From Paraburkholderia sp. HP33-1 (GTDB taxonomy: Bacteria > Pseudomonadota > Gammaproteobacteria > Burkholderiales > Burkholderiaceae): a DNA stretch of 64,000 nucleotides. The stretch is from assembly GCF_021390595.1 (NCBI RefSeq), contig NZ_JAJEJR010000002.1:1426001-1490000 (forward strand). The letters are read 5' to 3'. The notes beneath the pieces are model-generated. The model did no database searches. It saw only the letters and a list, made by a program, of their open reading frames with translations, and was not told the origin of the DNA. Below, one piece after another: positions 48,054 through 56,930 of this stretch; the first letter of the stretch is position 1; each line of letters begins with the position of its first letter. The position numbers and the translations under genes were made by a program.

Positions 48054-49151
48054 CTAGCCCGGCGCCCTCCCCAATACCTGCGAATCCGACGACGACGCCG
48101 TCGACGTCTCCTCATGCCCCTGCGCATGCCCCGTCGTCGCAACCGCACCGTTACCACCGAGCCGCCCTATCGACTTCGCATGCCGCTCGATCAACCGCTG
48201 CAGCAGACAGAACGCGCACAGCAGCGCGCCGATCACAATCCGCGTCCACCACGAACTGAGCGTACCGTCGAACGTAATCAGCGTCTGAATCGTGCCGAGA
48301 ATGCCGACGCCGAACAGCGAGCCGACCACATAACCAACGCCGCCGGTCAGCAGCGTGCCGCCGATCACCGTCGCCGCGATCGCATCGAGCTCCATGCCCT
48401 GTCCTTGCAGTCCATAACCCGACAGCACATAGAACGTGAACACCGCCCCGCCGAGCGCCGAACAGAAGCCGCTCAGCGCGTACACGCCGACCCGCGTGCG
48501 CGCGACCGGCAACCCCATCAGCAGCGCCGAGCGCGGGTTGCCGCCGACCGCATACACGTTGCGTCCGAAGCGCGTGTAATGCGCGACGTAGATTGCAGCG
48601 GCGAGGGTCGCGAGCGCGATCAGCACGTTCGCCGATACCGAGCCGACGCCGAGACTGAGCCGATACGCGGAGATCGCCTTGAATGTGGGATCAGTGATCG
48701 TGATCGACTGTATCGTGATCAGGAAGCACAGGCCACGTGCGAAAAACATCCCCGCCAGCGTCACGATGAACGCCTGCAAGCGGAAGTAATGAATGAGCGC
48801 TCCCTGCACTGCGCCGAACACGGTGCCCATCAGCAGCACGATCGGAATGATGAGCCATACCGACACATGCATGTGCTCGGACAGCACGGCCTCGACGATC
48901 GTCGTCAGCGCGACGATCGAGCCCACCGACAGATCGATGCCGCCCGACACGATCACGAACGTCATCCCGATCGCGACGATCAGCAGGAACGCGTTGTCGA
49001 CGAGCAGATCGAACAACACCTGCCACGAGAAGAAACCGGTGTACATCACCGAACCAAAGCCGAATAGCGCACAGAACAGCAGGATCGTCACCGCGATCGG
49101 CAGCGTGCGCGGGTCGACCACGCGTGCGAGTGCTTCGAGAACGCGCGTCAT
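48054..49151 (-). CDS. yjfF: Galactofuranose-type ABC transporter permease (YjfF-like)
   Basis: A 365-residue inner-membrane permease of the RbsC/AraH family with 8-10 hydrophobic segments. Typical are GMTFVIVSGGIDLSVGSIVAL and AIAATVIGGTLLTGGVGYVVG. The C-terminal ~35 residues after the last helix are a hydrophilic Gly/Ser/Thr-rich tail longer than usual. Overlaps ytfT by four bases (ATGA). It forms the channel with YtfT. Confidence 0.88.
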   Translation of the reverse strand: MTRVLEALARVVDPRTLPIAVTILLFCALFGFGSVMYTGFFSWQVLFDLLVDNAFLLIVAIGMTFVIVSGGIDLSVGSIVALTTIVEAVLSEHMHVSVWLIIPIVLLMGTVFGAVQGALIHYFRLQAFIVTLAGMFFARGLCFLITIQSITITDPTFKAISAYRLSLGVGSVSANVLIALATLAAAIYVAHYTRFGRNVYAVGGNPRSALLMGLPVARTRVGVYALSGFCSALGGAVFTFYVLSGYGLQGQGMELDAIAATVIGGTLLTGGVGYVVGSLFGVGILGTIQTLITFDGTLSSWWTRIVIGALLCAFCLLQRLIERHAKSIGRLGGNGAVATTGHAQGHEETSTASSSDSQVLGRAPG

Positions 49152-50191
49152 CGTGCCACCCCACGCGATTTGACGAGCGACGCGCCGAACGACACCGCGA
49201 GCGCGCGCGCCGCCGGCGACTGGATCACGCTGACCGCGAGCACGACGGCCGCCTTGACGACGAGCGTCGCCTCCGGCGGCACGCCGATCGAATAGGTCGT
49301 GTACGTGAGCGTCTGGATGATCAGCGCGCCGAGTATCGTGCCCGCGAAACTGAAGCGGCCGCCGAGCAGCGACGTGCCGCCGAGCGTCACGGCGAGAATG
49401 GCGTCGAGTTCGAGCAGCAGGCCCGCGTTGTTGCCGTCCGCGCTACGCACGTTCGAACTGATCAGGATGCCGGCCAGCGCCGCGGTCAAGCCCGAGAAGC
49501 TGTACACCGCGAACACGATCGCCTTCGACCGCAGGCCGACGAGCCGTGTCGCAACCGGGTTCACGCCGATCGCACGGATGAACAGCCCGAGCGCCGTGCC
49601 CTCCACCAATGCGGCGGTCGCCAGTACGGCCACCGTCGCGATCCACACCGAGAACGGCACGCCGAGCAAGTAGCCGCCGCCGACGAACAGATAGCCGGGC
49701 GCGCCGATCGGGATGATCTGCCCGGCCGTCAGCAGTTGCGCGACGCCGCGCCCCGCGACCATCAGAATCAGCGTCGCGATGATCGGCTGCATGCCGACGA
49801 ACGCCACCAGCAGCCCGTTCCACATGCCGCTCAATACGCCGACGACGAGCGCCGCCAGCAGTGCCTGCGCAATCAGCCCGCTGCTCGGCACGGCCTGCGT
49901 CGCGAGAATCGTCGCGGCCGCGGCGCCCGCGATCGCGACCACCGCGCCGACCGAAATGTCGATGCCCCGCGTCGCGATCACGAGCGTCATGCCGATCGCG
50001 ACGAGTACGAGCGGCGCCGCGCGATTCAGGATGTCGATCGGCGCGCCGAACAGGTGGCCGTCGAGCACGCGCAGCGCCAGAAAATGCGGATTGACCAGCA
50101 GGTTCAATCCGCACAGCAACACGAGCGTCACGCATGGCCACAGCAGCTGACGCTCGGCGCCGTCGCGCGCGAACCAGTTCGATAGCTTCAT
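49148..50191 (-). CDS. ytfT: Galactofuranose-type ABC transporter permease (YtfT-like)
   Basis: A 347-residue permease of the same family as the next gene. Motifs: GMTLVIATRGIDISVGAVVAI and DAILAVTLGGTSLLGGRFSFAG. Two different permease subunits with a single two-domain ATPase is the YtfQRT-YjfF arrangement that in E. coli imports furanose galactose. Overlaps ytfR by four bases. Confidence 0.9.
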   Translation of the reverse strand: MKLSNWFARDGAERQLLWPCVTLVLLCGLNLLVNPHFLALRVLDGHLFGAPIDILNRAAPLVLVAIGMTLVIATRGIDISVGAVVAIAGAAAATILATQAVPSSGLIAQALLAALVVGVLSGMWNGLLVAFVGMQPIIATLILMVAGRGVAQLLTAGQIIPIGAPGYLFVGGGYLLGVPFSVWIATVAVLATAALVEGTALGLFIRAIGVNPVATRLVGLRSKAIVFAVYSFSGLTAALAGILISSNVRSADGNNAGLLLELDAILAVTLGGTSLLGGRFSFAGTILGALIIQTLTYTTYSIGVPPEATLVVKAAVVLAVSVIQSPAARALAVSFGASLVKSRGVAR

Positions 50192-51822
50192 TCGCCGCTC
50201 CCTGCGATGAGTCGGTAGATGTTGTCCTCGTTCGATGCCTTGCCGGCCACCTCGGCGATCTTGCGGCGATCGCGCAGCACCGCCACGCGGTGGCTCACGC
50301 GCAGCACTTCACTGATCTCCGACGAGATGAACAGGATGGACAGGCCGTTTGCGCATAGCGCGAGCAACCGGTCCATGATGTCGAACTTCGCGGCGACGTC
50401 GATGCCGCGGGTCGGCTCGTCGAGAATCAGCAGTTTTGGATCGGTCGCGAGCCAGCGTGCGAGCAGCGCCTTCTGCTGGTTGCCCCCGGACAGCAACGCG
50501 ATCGGCTGCTCGGCGTCGGACGCCTTGATACCGAGCCGCTCGATCCATACATCGGCCAATTCACGCGCGCGTTGCCGGCTGATCTTGCGCCACCAGCCGC
50601 GCCGCGCCTGCAATGCGAGCACGATGTTCTCGCGGATCGACAATTCACCGACGATACCTTCCTTCTTGCGGTCTTCCGCGCAATAGCCGATGCCGTGGCG
50701 CACCGCGTCGTGCGGCGAGCGCAGCCGCACGGCGCGCCCATTGACGAGGATCGTGCCGCTGTCCGCGCGGTCCGCGCCGAACAACAGGCGCGCGGTTTCG
50801 GTGCGGCCCGAGCCGAGCAGCCCCGCGAGGCCGAGAATCTTGCCGGACTGCACTTCGAGATCGATCGGCTGCAAGGTGCCGCGCCGGCCGACACCGCGCA
50901 GCTCGACGAACGGCCGCGCAGCCGTTGCGTCGCTGGTATCCGCGTGGTCCTGTGCGATCTCCTGCAGGTCGTCGGCGGCCTGCCCTTCACGCGCCGCCTC
51001 GCGCAGACGCGCGCTCATGCGCTCGTGGCCGACCATCTTCGCGACCAGTTGATCCGCGGACAGATCGCGCGCGAGATATTCGCCTTCACGTTCGCCGTTG
51101 CGCATCACCGTGATGCGATCGGAGATCGCATAGGTCTGCTCGATGAAGTGCGTGACGAACAGGATCGCGATGCCCGATTGCTTAAGATGCCGAAGGATTT
51201 TGAAAAGCTGCGCGACTTCGCCGTCGTCGAGGCTCGAGGTCGGTTCGTCGAGAATCAATACGCGTGCGTCAACGGACAATGCTCGCGCAATCGCGACCAT
51301 CTGTTGCACGGCGATCGGATAGGCGTCGAGCGAACGCGTGACGTCGAGCGACACGTCGAGGCGCGCGAGCGCTTCCTGCGCACGCCGCTTGATGTCGGAC
51401 CAGTCGATCGTGCCGAAGCGGCGCGGTTGCCGGCCCGCAAAGATGTTCTCCGCGACCGACAGATTCGGGCACAGGTTCACTTCCTGGTACAGCGTGCGCA
51501 CGCCGGCCGCCTCGGCTTCCTGCGGCGACGCGAAGGCGACCACCTCACCGCCGAGGCGGATCGTGCCGGCATCGGGTTCGAGCACGCCTGTGAGCACGTT
51601 GATCAATGTGGATTTGCCGGCGCCGTTCTGGCCCATCAGCGTATGGACCTCGCCGGGAAACAGGCGGAAGTCGACGCGCTGCAGCGCCTTCACGCCCGGA
51701 AATGTCTTGCTGACGCCGGAGGTCTCCAGAATGGGTTCGCGCGCGCTCACGCCGGCCTGTGGGCTTGGTGCGCCCGGCGTGCCGCGCTCCGGCTGATTTG
51801 CTTCGGTTGCGGAATGGGTCAT
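50188..51822 (-). CDS. ytfR: Galactofuranose-type ABC transporter ATP-binding protein (YtfR-like)
   Basis: A 544-residue tandem ATPase. The first domain has Walker A GQNGAGKST, signature-region and Walker B VLILDEPTSSLD; the second has the degenerate Walker A GLLGSGRTE and signature LSGGNQQKALLARWL, usual for the RbsA/XylG/YtfR group. An insertion of ~35 residues, acidic and Ala-rich (about residues 292-325), separates the domains and is longer than in typical ~500-residue homologues. ATG at 51822 follows GAGGTCC; further-upstream codons are not supported. Confidence 0.92.
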   Translation of the reverse strand: MTHSATEANQPERGTPGAPSPQAGVSAREPILETSGVSKTFPGVKALQRVDFRLFPGEVHTLMGQNGAGKSTLINVLTGVLEPDAGTIRLGGEVVAFASPQEAEAAGVRTLYQEVNLCPNLSVAENIFAGRQPRRFGTIDWSDIKRRAQEALARLDVSLDVTRSLDAYPIAVQQMVAIARALSVDARVLILDEPTSSLDDGEVAQLFKILRHLKQSGIAILFVTHFIEQTYAISDRITVMRNGEREGEYLARDLSADQLVAKMVGHERMSARLREAAREGQAADDLQEIAQDHADTSDATAARPFVELRGVGRRGTLQPIDLEVQSGKILGLAGLLGSGRTETARLLFGADRADSGTILVNGRAVRLRSPHDAVRHGIGYCAEDRKKEGIVGELSIRENIVLALQARRGWWRKISRQRARELADVWIERLGIKASDAEQPIALLSGGNQQKALLARWLATDPKLLILDEPTRGIDVAAKFDIMDRLLALCANGLSILFISSEISEVLRVSHRVAVLRDRRKIAEVAGKASNEDNIYRLIAGSGE

Positions 51823-51883
51823 GGACCTCGCTCGATCGGCTATGCGTGGTTCGGCGGGCTCCAGCGGCATGCTCCTGAAAAGA

Positions 51884-51915
51884 GACCGCCCGCTGCCGAA
51901 GCAGCCCGGGCGGTC
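51884..51915 (-). terminator. UUCG-capped intercistronic stem-loop between ytfQ and ytfR
   Basis: On the minus strand, GACCGCCCG pairs with CGGGCGGTC and an inner CTGC-TTCG-GCAG helix closes with a UUCG tetraloop; a T-rich TCTCTTTT follows. This is a strong intrinsic-terminator/attenuator-like or RNA-stabilising structure placed right after the binding-protein gene. It should give more ytfQ than ytfRT-yjfF transcript. Confidence 0.75.
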
Positions 51916-52018
51916 AGGCACCACTGGAGAAACCTGTTCGATGCGTCCGTACTGCGCATCTCCTTCGCGCCGTGAGCCTCAGTGGTCGCGGCGACTGAAC
52001 TGCGGACGCGCCGCCGTG

Positions 52019-53005
52019 TCAGTACTTACGCGACGGCAGCGTCTGCGCGGCCACGCTCATCGGGAAGACGGTCTCCTGAGTCAGGATGCGCTTCGGCAGC
52101 GGCTTGCCGGCCACCACGTCCTTGACCGCCGACATCAGCTGCGGTCCGAGCAGCGGGCTGCACTCGACGTCGACGTTCATCTTGCCCGCGACCATCGCCT
52201 GGAAGCCGCCCTTGGTCGCGTCGAACGAAACCACGATGACGTCCTTGCCCGGATGCATGCCGGCTTCTTCCATCGCCTGGATCGCGCCGAGCGCCATGTC
52301 GTCGTTATGAGCATAGACGACGTTGATCTTGTTGCCGTAGGTCTTGATGAACGCTTCCATCACCTGCTTGCCGCCGGCGAGCGTGAAGTCGCCGCTTTGC
52401 GATGCGATGATCTTGAACTTCGGATCGTTCTTGATCACTTCGATCAGACCAGAGTGACGGTCGTTGGCAGGTGCGGAGCCGACGGTGCCCTGCAGTTCGG
52501 CGATATTGATCGGGCCTTTGTCGTCCTTGTAGTGTTCTTCGAGCCATTTGCCGCCGCGCCGTCCTTCTTCGAGGAAGTCCGAGCCGATCATCGTCACGTA
52601 CAGCGAGGTGTCCTTCACGTCGATGTTGCGGTCGGTCAGGATCACCGGAATCTTCGCGGCCTTAGCTTCGAGCAGTACCGGTTCCCAGCCCGACTCGACG
52701 ACCGGCGAGAACGCGATCACGTCGACCTTCTGCGCGATATACGAGCGGATCGCCTTGATCTGGTTTTCCTGCTTCTGCTGCGCGTCCGAGAACTTGAGGT
52801 TGATACCGGCATCCGCCGCCGCCGACTTCACCGATTCGGTATTCGCGGTGCGCCATGCGCTTTCCGCGCCGACCTGCGCAAAACCGAGCGTAATTTTCTT
52901 GTCCTCGGCATGCGCGCCGGGCGTGGCCAGCGTCAGCGCTCCGAGACTCGCGGAAAGCGCGAGCGCGCCCAGAGCGCGACACGCTGCACGTCGTGTATTC
53001 GCCAT
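52019..53005 (-). CDS. ytfQ: Galactofuranose-type periplasmic sugar-binding protein (YtfQ-like)
   Basis: A 328-residue binding protein with a signal peptide (cleaved near GAHA). The mature protein starts ITLGFAQVGAESAWRTANTE, the YtfQ hallmark, and continues with type-I sugar-binding blocks (VDVIAFSPVVESGWEPVL, VYAHNDDMALGAIQAMEEAG). The ATG at 53005 has GGAG six bases upstream. It is the first gene of the ytf operon. Other furanose or pentose ligands are possible. Confidence 0.93.
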   Translation of the reverse strand: MANTRRAACRALGALALSASLGALTLATPGAHAEDKKITLGFAQVGAESAWRTANTESVKSAAADAGINLKFSDAQQKQENQIKAIRSYIAQKVDVIAFSPVVESGWEPVLLEAKAAKIPVILTDRNIDVKDTSLYVTMIGSDFLEEGRRGGKWLEEHYKDDKGPINIAELQGTVGSAPANDRHSGLIEVIKNDPKFKIIASQSGDFTLAGGKQVMEAFIKTYGNKINVVYAHNDDMALGAIQAMEEAGMHPGKDVIVVSFDATKGGFQAMVAGKMNVDVECSPLLGPQLMSAVKDVVAGKPLPKRILTQETVFPMSVAAQTLPSRKY

Positions 53006-53115
53006 GACAGTCTCCAATCGTTGTTGTGTAGACGACCCAGCGGTCTGCCCGGCCCTAGCGGCCCTTACGGTACCTGGATCGTGATGTAGCGTACTGTGCG
53101 ACGCGTTAACCGTCC

Positions 53116-53127
53116 AATCATATGATT
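53116..53127. promoter_or_regulatory. AATCATATGATT operator palindrome upstream of ytfQ
   Basis: A perfect 12-base palindrome stands out in GC-rich DNA 111 bases upstream of the ytfQ start, between the divergently positioned ytfQ promoter and the end of the alkB-like gene. Short A/T-rich palindromes like this are typical GntR-FCD or similar repressor sites. No regulator gene is adjacent, so the protein is encoded elsewhere. Confidence 0.5.
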
Positions 53128-53186
53128 CGCGCCCTCGATACCAATTTTGATATAGCGCGGCGCTCAGCGTACGGCTGCTCGCTGCC

Positions 53187-53786
53187 TCAGGTTGGCGTAA
53201 CTCTCGGCGTGACCCAGCGAAACGTCAAATTGATGCGCTCGCCGCTCACGCGCGGCTCCTTCGGGACCCGGTGACGCCACTGCGCCTGGGTGTCGCCCTT
53301 CATCACGAGCAGGCTGCCGCCCTTCAGCGAAAACGATTGCACGACGCCGCTGCGGTTGTGCCGCAGATCGAACGTGCGCGCGACGCCAAGGCTCACCGAC
53401 GCGATCACCGGCTGTCGGCCGAGCTCGGGTTCGCGGTCCGCGTGCCAGCCCATGCTGTCGGCGCCGCTGCGGTAACGATTCAGCAGCACGCTGTTAAAGC
53501 GAGCGCCACTGGTCGCCTCGACGGCGGCTTTCAATTCCGCGACGGCCGGCGTCCACGCTTGCGGCACGTTGCGGATGCCCGAGTAAACGTACACCGCGTC
53601 CGGCTCCCCCTGCCATGCGGTCAGGCGCGGCAGTGCAACACGGCCGGCAGGTGTGCCCATCATGTCCTGGCGCCATTGCACTTCGTCGATCAGACGGGCA
53701 AGCAGGTGCTCGGCCGTATCCGGTTCGAGCCAGTCAGGAAACCAGTCGACGTCGGGCGTGGGCAAGTCGTTGAAAAGATCGGTCAT
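53187..53786 (-). CDS. AlkB-like 2OG-Fe(II) dioxygenase
   Basis: A 199-residue enzyme of the AlkB (2OG-FeII_Oxy_2) family, which repairs alkylated nucleic-acid bases by oxidative demethylation. Iron ligands: H115-x-D117 in MGWHADRE and H172 in WRHRVP; 2OG-binding arginines R184 and R190 in RINLTFR. The nucleotide-recognition-lid motif N-x-Y-x-x-G is [12 protein letters not shown] at 53786 is preferred over one six codons upstream. Closest subgroup is AlkB homologue 2/3-like. Confidence 0.92.
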   Translation of the reverse strand: MTDLFNDLPTPDVDWFPDWLEPDTAEHLLARLIDEVQWRQDMMGTPAGRVALPRLTAWQGEPDAVYVYSGIRNVPQAWTPAVAELKAAVEATSGARFNSVLLNRYRSGADSMGWHADREPELGRQPVIASVSLGVARTFDLRHNRSGVVQSFSLKGGSLLVMKGDTQAQWRHRVPKEPRVSGERINLTFRWVTPRVTPT

Positions 53787-53926
53787 CGGAATGTCGGGAT
53801 GCAAGCGGGCGAGGAAAAACCCTGGCTATTATGGCGACAACGGCACGCCCGCTGATTCACGCGCGTTGCGCTTTCATTCGACGCGACTCGCCGCGTTCCC
53901 TCTCTCCTTTCGCACGGACTACTTTC

Positions 53927-54511
53927 ATGACACTTTCCGATCAGGCACTCGCGCAGCTCTTTCGCGACGCGCGTACGCACAACGGCTGGCAGAACAAGCC
54001 GATCGACGACGCCGTGCTGCGCCAGCTGACCGAACTCGTACTGCTCGGCCCGACCTCGGCCAATTCGAGCCCGGGGCGCTTCGTGTTCGTCAAGACACCG
54101 GAGGGCAAGGAAAAACTGCGCCCGGCGATGTCGGCCGGCAATCTCGACAAAACGATGGCCGCGCCGGTCACGGTGATCGTCGGCATGGACATGGCCTTCT
54201 ACGAGCATCTGCCCAAGCTCTTTCCTCATGCGGATGCACGCAGCTGGTTCGTCGGCAACGAGCGGTTGATCGCGGACACGGCGTTTCGCAATTCGACGCT
54301 GCAGGGCGGCTATATGATTCTCGCCGCGCGTGCGCTCGGTCTCGACACCGGGCCGATGTCCGGCTTCGATGCGGCCAAGGTGGACGAAGCGTTCTTTGCG
54401 GGCACGACCGTGAAGTCGAACTTCCTGATCAATCTTGGCTATGGAGATCCGTCGAAGCTGTTTGCGCGCAGCCCGCGTTTTTCGTTCGACGAAGCGGCGC
54501 GCATAGTGTGA
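53927..54511 (+). CDS. RutE/HadB-type nitroreductase (malonic semialdehyde reductase family)
   Basis: A 194-residue FMN-dependent nitroreductase-fold protein. The segment [18 protein letters not shown] and [15 protein letters not shown] (FMN phosphate contact) match RutE, which reduces malonic semialdehyde to 3-hydroxypropionate in pyrimidine breakdown; many homologues are merely annotated so. The rest of a rut operon is not in the window. The start at 53927 is chosen since upstream codons read as low-complexity. Confidence 0.85.
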   Translation: MTLSDQALAQLFRDARTHNGWQNKPIDDAVLRQLTELVLLGPTSANSSPGRFVFVKTPEGKEKLRPAMSAGNLDKTMAAPVTVIVGMDMAFYEHLPKLFPHADARSWFVGNERLIADTAFRNSTLQGGYMILAARALGLDTGPMSGFDAAKVDEAFFAGTTVKSNFLINLGYGDPSKLFARSPRFSFDEAARIV

Positions 54512-54530
54512 CGGTGCCTGGATGATGGAT

Positions 54531-54550
54531 GGCGCGACGAGTGTCGCGCC
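54531..54550. terminator. Hairpin between convergent rutE-like and small membrane gene
   Basis: GGCGCGAC and GTCGCGCC form a perfect eight-base stem with a GAGT loop between two convergent genes (59-base gap). No T-run follows, so termination strength is uncertain. Confidence 0.4.
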
Positions 54551-54570
54551 GTGCGTTCGATGAAACCGCC

Positions 54571-54918
54571 TCAGGTCAGCAAGGCGATATAAAACACCAC
54601 AGTGCCGATCAGCGCGCCGATGAAGCAGAAGCCCTCTTCGGCTTCGTCGCCATTCGAGCGCAGCCACGCGCCGACCGCGCCGAACAAGCCCGCGATGCCG
54701 AGCGCGACGCTCACCATCACGACGTCGAATAGCGCGCTTTTGCCGAGTTCGGAAAAATCAATGTCGCGCACGCCGAAGTAGAGGGCAATCGCCATCAGCG
54801 AGATTCCGACGAGCGGCAGCATCACATGGCTACCCTCGTATCCGACGTGATGCTCATGATGAACATGATGCACGTCGTGCGCGTGATGCCACAGGTGGTC
54901 CGATTTGAGCAGCTTCAT
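54571..54918 (-). CDS. Small membrane protein with His-rich N-terminus
   Basis: A 115-residue protein. The first ~30 residues are very rich in histidine (WHHAHDVHHVHHEHHVGYEG), then come three hydrophobic helices (~32-55, ~68-90, ~98-115) linked by short loops with acidic clusters. GGGGGGAGGCACACC lies directly before the ATG. The His tail could bind Zn, Ni, Co or Cu at the membrane face. No family was recognised beyond 'hypothetical membrane protein'. Confidence 0.78.
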   Translation of the reverse strand: MKLLKSDHLWHHAHDVHHVHHEHHVGYEGSHVMLPLVGISLMAIALYFGVRDIDFSELGKSALFDVVMVSVALGIAGLFGAVGAWLRSNGDEAEEGFCFIGALIGTVVFYIALLT

Positions 54919-55294
54919 GGTGTGCCTCCCCCCGCCCGATCTTTCCCGGCGACAGAACCAGTCGTGGCCGAAGCGTCGCTGCGCTGGCCCGGTAACAAGC
55001 TGGCTTGTTTCAAGCATAGCGCAGACACGAATACAACTCAAAGCCCATTTAATTCGCTTGCTTAGGCATTGAAATGCGTGGCGCGTGGCCGATCTGACCA
55101 TACGGCAAGCATGGATCGCGCCTGCGTCCGCGAACCCCGTCGTGACAAGGTCGGACGCCTTCTGGCGATATGTCGTGCCGTGCGGGAGCACGAATTTTGC
55201 GGTCACAGCAACGGACTGAACATGCCGGTACAATAATTCGCCGCGCTGTCGCTGCTGTCGGCCCTTCGGCCCCCTTCCCGCCTCGATCTTCCTT
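54919..55294. other. Divergent intergenic region
   Basis: 376 bases between the divergent His-rich membrane gene and the metallophosphoesterase gene. The part near 55030-55080 is A/T-richer and may hold promoters. No gene, repeat or structured element was found. Confidence 0.4.
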
Positions 55295-56458
55295 ATGCGA
55301 CGTTCATCGTTTCTTGTCCGCGTCATCCTGATTGGCATCCTGCTGCATATCTACGTCGGCTTGCGGCTGATTCCCGACATGCCGATCGACGCCGCCGGCC
55401 GCGGGCTGTGCGTGCTGTGGCTCGTGCTTTCGGTCTACGTGATCCCGATCGGCATGATGGCGCGCGGCTTCAAGCGCCAGCCGCTCGGCGACCGGCTCGC
55501 GTGGGTCGGCCTGCTCGCGTTGGGTTTCTTCTCCTCGCTGCTGGTGCTGACGTTCGCGCGCGACTTCGTACTGGTGTCGCTGCTGACGATCGACGCGATC
55601 CGGCCGAACACGCTCGCGATCGCGCATTGGCGCATGGACTCGGCGGCGGCGGTGCCGCTGCTCGCGCTGTTGTCGACGCTGATCGGTCTGTTCAACGCGC
55701 GCCGTCGCGCGCGCGTCGTGACGATCGAAGTGCCGATCGACGATCTGCCTGCCGCCCTCGAAGGCTTCACGATCGTGCAGATCAGCGACATCCACGTCGG
55801 CCCAACGATCAAGGGCGGCTACGTCGATGCGATCGTCGACGCGGTGAACCGGCTGAAGCCGGATCTGATCGCGGTGACGGGCGATGTCGTCGATGGCAGC
55901 GTGCCGCAGCTAAGCCGGCATACGCAGCCGCTATCGCGACTCGCCGCGCGGCACGGCGCGTTTCTCGTGACCGGAAATCACGAGTACTACTCCGGCGCGA
56001 ACTCATGGATCGCCGAATTCCGCCGACTCGGCTTGCGGGTGCTGCTGAACGAACACGTCATCGTCGATCATGACGGTGCGCGCGCCGTGATCGCCGGCGT
56101 CACCGACTACTCGGCGGGTCATCACGACCCTGCGCATCGCAGCGACCCGGTCGCAGCGCTCGCGGGCGCGCCGGGCGACGTGCTGATCAGGGTGCTGCTC
56201 GCGCACCAGCCACGCTCAGCCGAAGCGGCTGCGGCGGCCGGGTTCACGCTGCAGCTGTCCGGTCATACGCACGGCGGTCAATTCTTTCCGTGGAATTTCT
56301 TTGTGCGCCTGCAACAGCCGTTTACCGCAGGGCTCGCACGCCTGAACGGGCTATGGGTCTATACGAGTCGGGGAACAGGCTATTGGGGACCGCCGAAGCG
56401 ACTCGGTGCGCCTTCGGAAATCACGCGCTTGAGACTCGTTGCGGGACAACAGGATTGA
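55295..56458 (+). CDS. Membrane-anchored metallophosphoesterase (YkuE/YaeI-like)
   Basis: A 387-residue protein. Residues ~1-125 contain four hydrophobic helices; from ~145 a calcineurin-like phosphoesterase follows with all metal motifs: DIHVG (SDIHVGP), GDVVDG, GNHEYY, AHQP and SGHTHGGQ. In such proteins (YaeI, YkuE) the dimetal site hydrolyses phosphodiesters or lipid pyrophosphates. The ORF starts at an ATG after a C/T-rich leader. Substrate unknown. Confidence 0.92.
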   Translation: MRRSSFLVRVILIGILLHIYVGLRLIPDMPIDAAGRGLCVLWLVLSVYVIPIGMMARGFKRQPLGDRLAWVGLLALGFFSSLLVLTFARDFVLVSLLTIDAIRPNTLAIAHWRMDSAAAVPLLALLSTLIGLFNARRRARVVTIEVPIDDLPAALEGFTIVQISDIHVGPTIKGGYVDAIVDAVNRLKPDLIAVTGDVVDGSVPQLSRHTQPLSRLAARHGAFLVTGNHEYYSGANSWIAEFRRLGLRVLLNEHVIVDHDGARAVIAGVTDYSAGHHDPAHRSDPVAALAGAPGDVLIRVLLAHQPRSAEAAAAAGFTLQLSGHTHGGQFFPWNFFVRLQQPFTAGLARLNGLWVYTSRGTGYWGPPKRLGAPSEITRLRLVAGQQD

Positions 56459-56930
56459 ATTCAATATTCGGAGTCCGCATTGATTAATTTGGACTCCCCT
56501 GCAATGCGGCTATAGCGAAGTCACGTGCGCGCCACTACCGATTGTGGCTTGACTAAACTTTGCGCAGCCCCCTAAAATTCGCGCAATTCTTTTGACCGGA
56601 ATCACGATCTTGGACAGTAGCTGTTGTACCTGCCGAGAATCGATTTGCCCGCTCGCCTGAGCGGCAGGATTTCCGCGCCAGTCTTCGCTGTCGCTGTCCT
56701 GCCCTCGGGCTCGATGGCGCACGTCGTTCTCATTTCATTCTCATTCGCGTACTGTCGGTGAAGCGCAGCGCGACTCGATGCCATGCCGATGCCGCATGCT
56801 TCGGGCTGCGCGCGCGCATCTATCCGCTCTTGCCCGCCCGCATGCTTCTACCGTCCACGAGGTAGACGCCGTGGCGTTCTCACGCGTAGGCTTCTCACTG
56901 CGTCAGCACGCACGTCAACCTTTCTGAACG
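56459..56930. other. Intergenic region with a Fur-box-like direct repeat
   Basis: No gene is supported in these 472 bases. The minus strand near 56726-56747 reads AATGAGAATGAAATGAGAAC, similar to the AT-rich hexamer repeats of Fur boxes. A short minus-strand frame that begins in this element (ATG at 56733) has no clear family. The rest is plain sequence up to the mgtC start. Confidence 0.4.
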
